A DNA stretch of 52,223 bases, from the NCBI GenBank assembly GCA_012515615.1, contig JAAYYB010000051.1, positions 1-52,223 of the forward strand, in the 5' to 3' direction. This DNA comes from Fibrobacter sp. Lineage in GTDB: Bacteria; Fibrobacterota; Chitinivibrionia; Chitinivibrionales; Chitinispirillaceae. A program made the translations under genes and the position numbers. This document shows, in pieces, positions 51,826 through 52,223 of this stretch. Position 1 is the first letter of the stretch, and each line of letters opens with the position of its first letter. The notes beneath the pieces were generated by a model. The model searched no databases and was not told the origin of the DNA. It was given only the letters and a program-made list of their open reading frames with translations.

Positions 51826-52223
51826 TTATTGGTTATTAAGTTGCTCCATTTCCTCTTTCAACTTCTCGATCTCATTTGTTATTGACTTATCCTTATGCAT
51901 CATTTTTTCTCTGTTCTTTATGAAATCGGCAGAATTGAGAATTTTATGGACTGTTGCCAGTGCATACTCAATATCATCTTTGAGGGAATAGATATTCCGT
52001 TCAAAGAATGCAGTCCGCTTGAAATCATCTGCAAACACCAGGTATTTATCAATTTTATCTTTGTACCTTATCTGTTCCGAATGCATGCTGTCTACTTCAG
52101 AAGTCTTCACAGCCGATCCTCTTTGTGCGGTACCGGCAACCCTCTCTGCAAGGAAAGCATAAGAGATACGATCACTTTCATAACGCAGTTTCTCAGTATT
52201 GAGAGAATCTTCCTGAAGTCCCG
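51826..52223 (-). CDS. Partial gene of unknown function, 5' end beyond the window
   Basis: The frame is open to the edge of the window, so at least 131 codons, with the start not seen. The visible part is hydrophilic and helical: EDSLNTEKLRYESDRISYAF, then SMHSEQIRYKDKIDKYLVFA, a central YSLKDDIEYALATVHKIL, and an end rich in Lys/Glu (NEIEKLKEEMEQLNNQ) that predicts a coiled coil. It ends 11 bp before the start of the secreted-protein gene, so the two are likely in one operon. I do not recognise the family. Confidence 0.55.
   Translation of the reverse strand, partial: GLQEDSLNTEKLRYESDRISYAFLAERVAGTAQRGSAVKTSEVDSMHSEQIRYKDKIDKYLVFADDFKRTAFFERNIYSLKDDIEYALATVHKILNSADFIKNREKMMHKDKSITNEIEKLKEEMEQLNNQ

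Noticed and set aside
1-52223. CRISPR arrays, tRNA and rRNA genes, intact IS or prophage
   Set aside because: No regularly spaced direct repeats, no cloverleaf-like sequences that I could recognise, and no intact transposase, integrase or phage structural genes.

Overview
The window looks like chromosomal DNA of an anaerobic, diderm bacterium, most likely Fibrobacterota (Chitinispirillum/Fibrobacter-like) or another FCB-superphylum lineage. This is inferred from several signs. A PorX/PorY-type regulatory pair carries the H-box style typical of Bacteroidota. Several lipoproteins have a lipobox. There is a secreted GH45-type cellulase, and Ig-like modules resembling FlgD/type IX sorting domains. 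A TatT-like lipoprotein, a soluble [NiFe] hydrogenase and radical SAM enzymes are also present. No rRNA, tRNA or CRISPR array was seen, and no phage or insertion sequence is intact.

Layout. 1-6.2 kb: asnS-apt (minus strand), a TatT-like lipoprotein, a KamA-family enzyme carrying the residue signature of glutamate 2,3-aminomutase, and a GNAT acetyltransferase. 6.3-11.5 kb: a minus-strand operon for a ferritin-like protein and the NAD(P)-linked hydrogenase HoxF-U-Y-H. 11.7-16.7 kb: a serpin lipoprotein, a multidomain cellulase whose GH45 catalytic domain appears circularly permuted, an AsmA/DUF748 protein and a Met-rich secreted protein. 17.1-21.7 kb: a minus-strand operon serS-porY-porX-tsaE. 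21.8-29.4 kb: a methyltransferase overlapping thiE, an RluA-like pseudouridine synthase, a lipoprotein, a CCA-adding-type enzyme, a GDSL-like protein fused to an FtsK-gamma-like winged helix, and a WYL regulator. Copies of a ~165-bp palindromic repeat lie between genes here.

29.7-40.4 kb is the translation/RNA operon rimP-nusA-infB-rbfA-nrnA-truB-ribF-rpsO-pnp, followed by dut. It has a recognisable promoter with nine C in its spacer and a terminator-like hairpin in the leader. 40.4-44.6 kb: an aldo/keto reductase and a zinc-type ABC importer (znuA-C-B, minus strand), divergent from a HAD phosphatase. 44.7-52.2 kb: a nucleotide-sugar dehydrogenase, an ABC-F ATPase, a radical SAM/SPASM protein, two decayed gene remnants, a second secreted protein with the same N-terminal architecture as the cellulase, and a gene running off the window edge.

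The most unusual items are four. (1) The GH45 domain has its usual N-terminal catalytic segment at the C-terminus. (2) An Ig-like FlgD/T9SS-type module is inserted inside a carboxypeptidase-regulatory-like domain in two secreted proteins. (3) A GDSL-like protein ends in an FtsK-gamma-like DNA-binding domain, and its ribosome binding site lies in a repeat end. (4) A family of ERIC-like palindromes is spread through the first 28 kb. All family calls come from reading motifs by eye; no database search was run.
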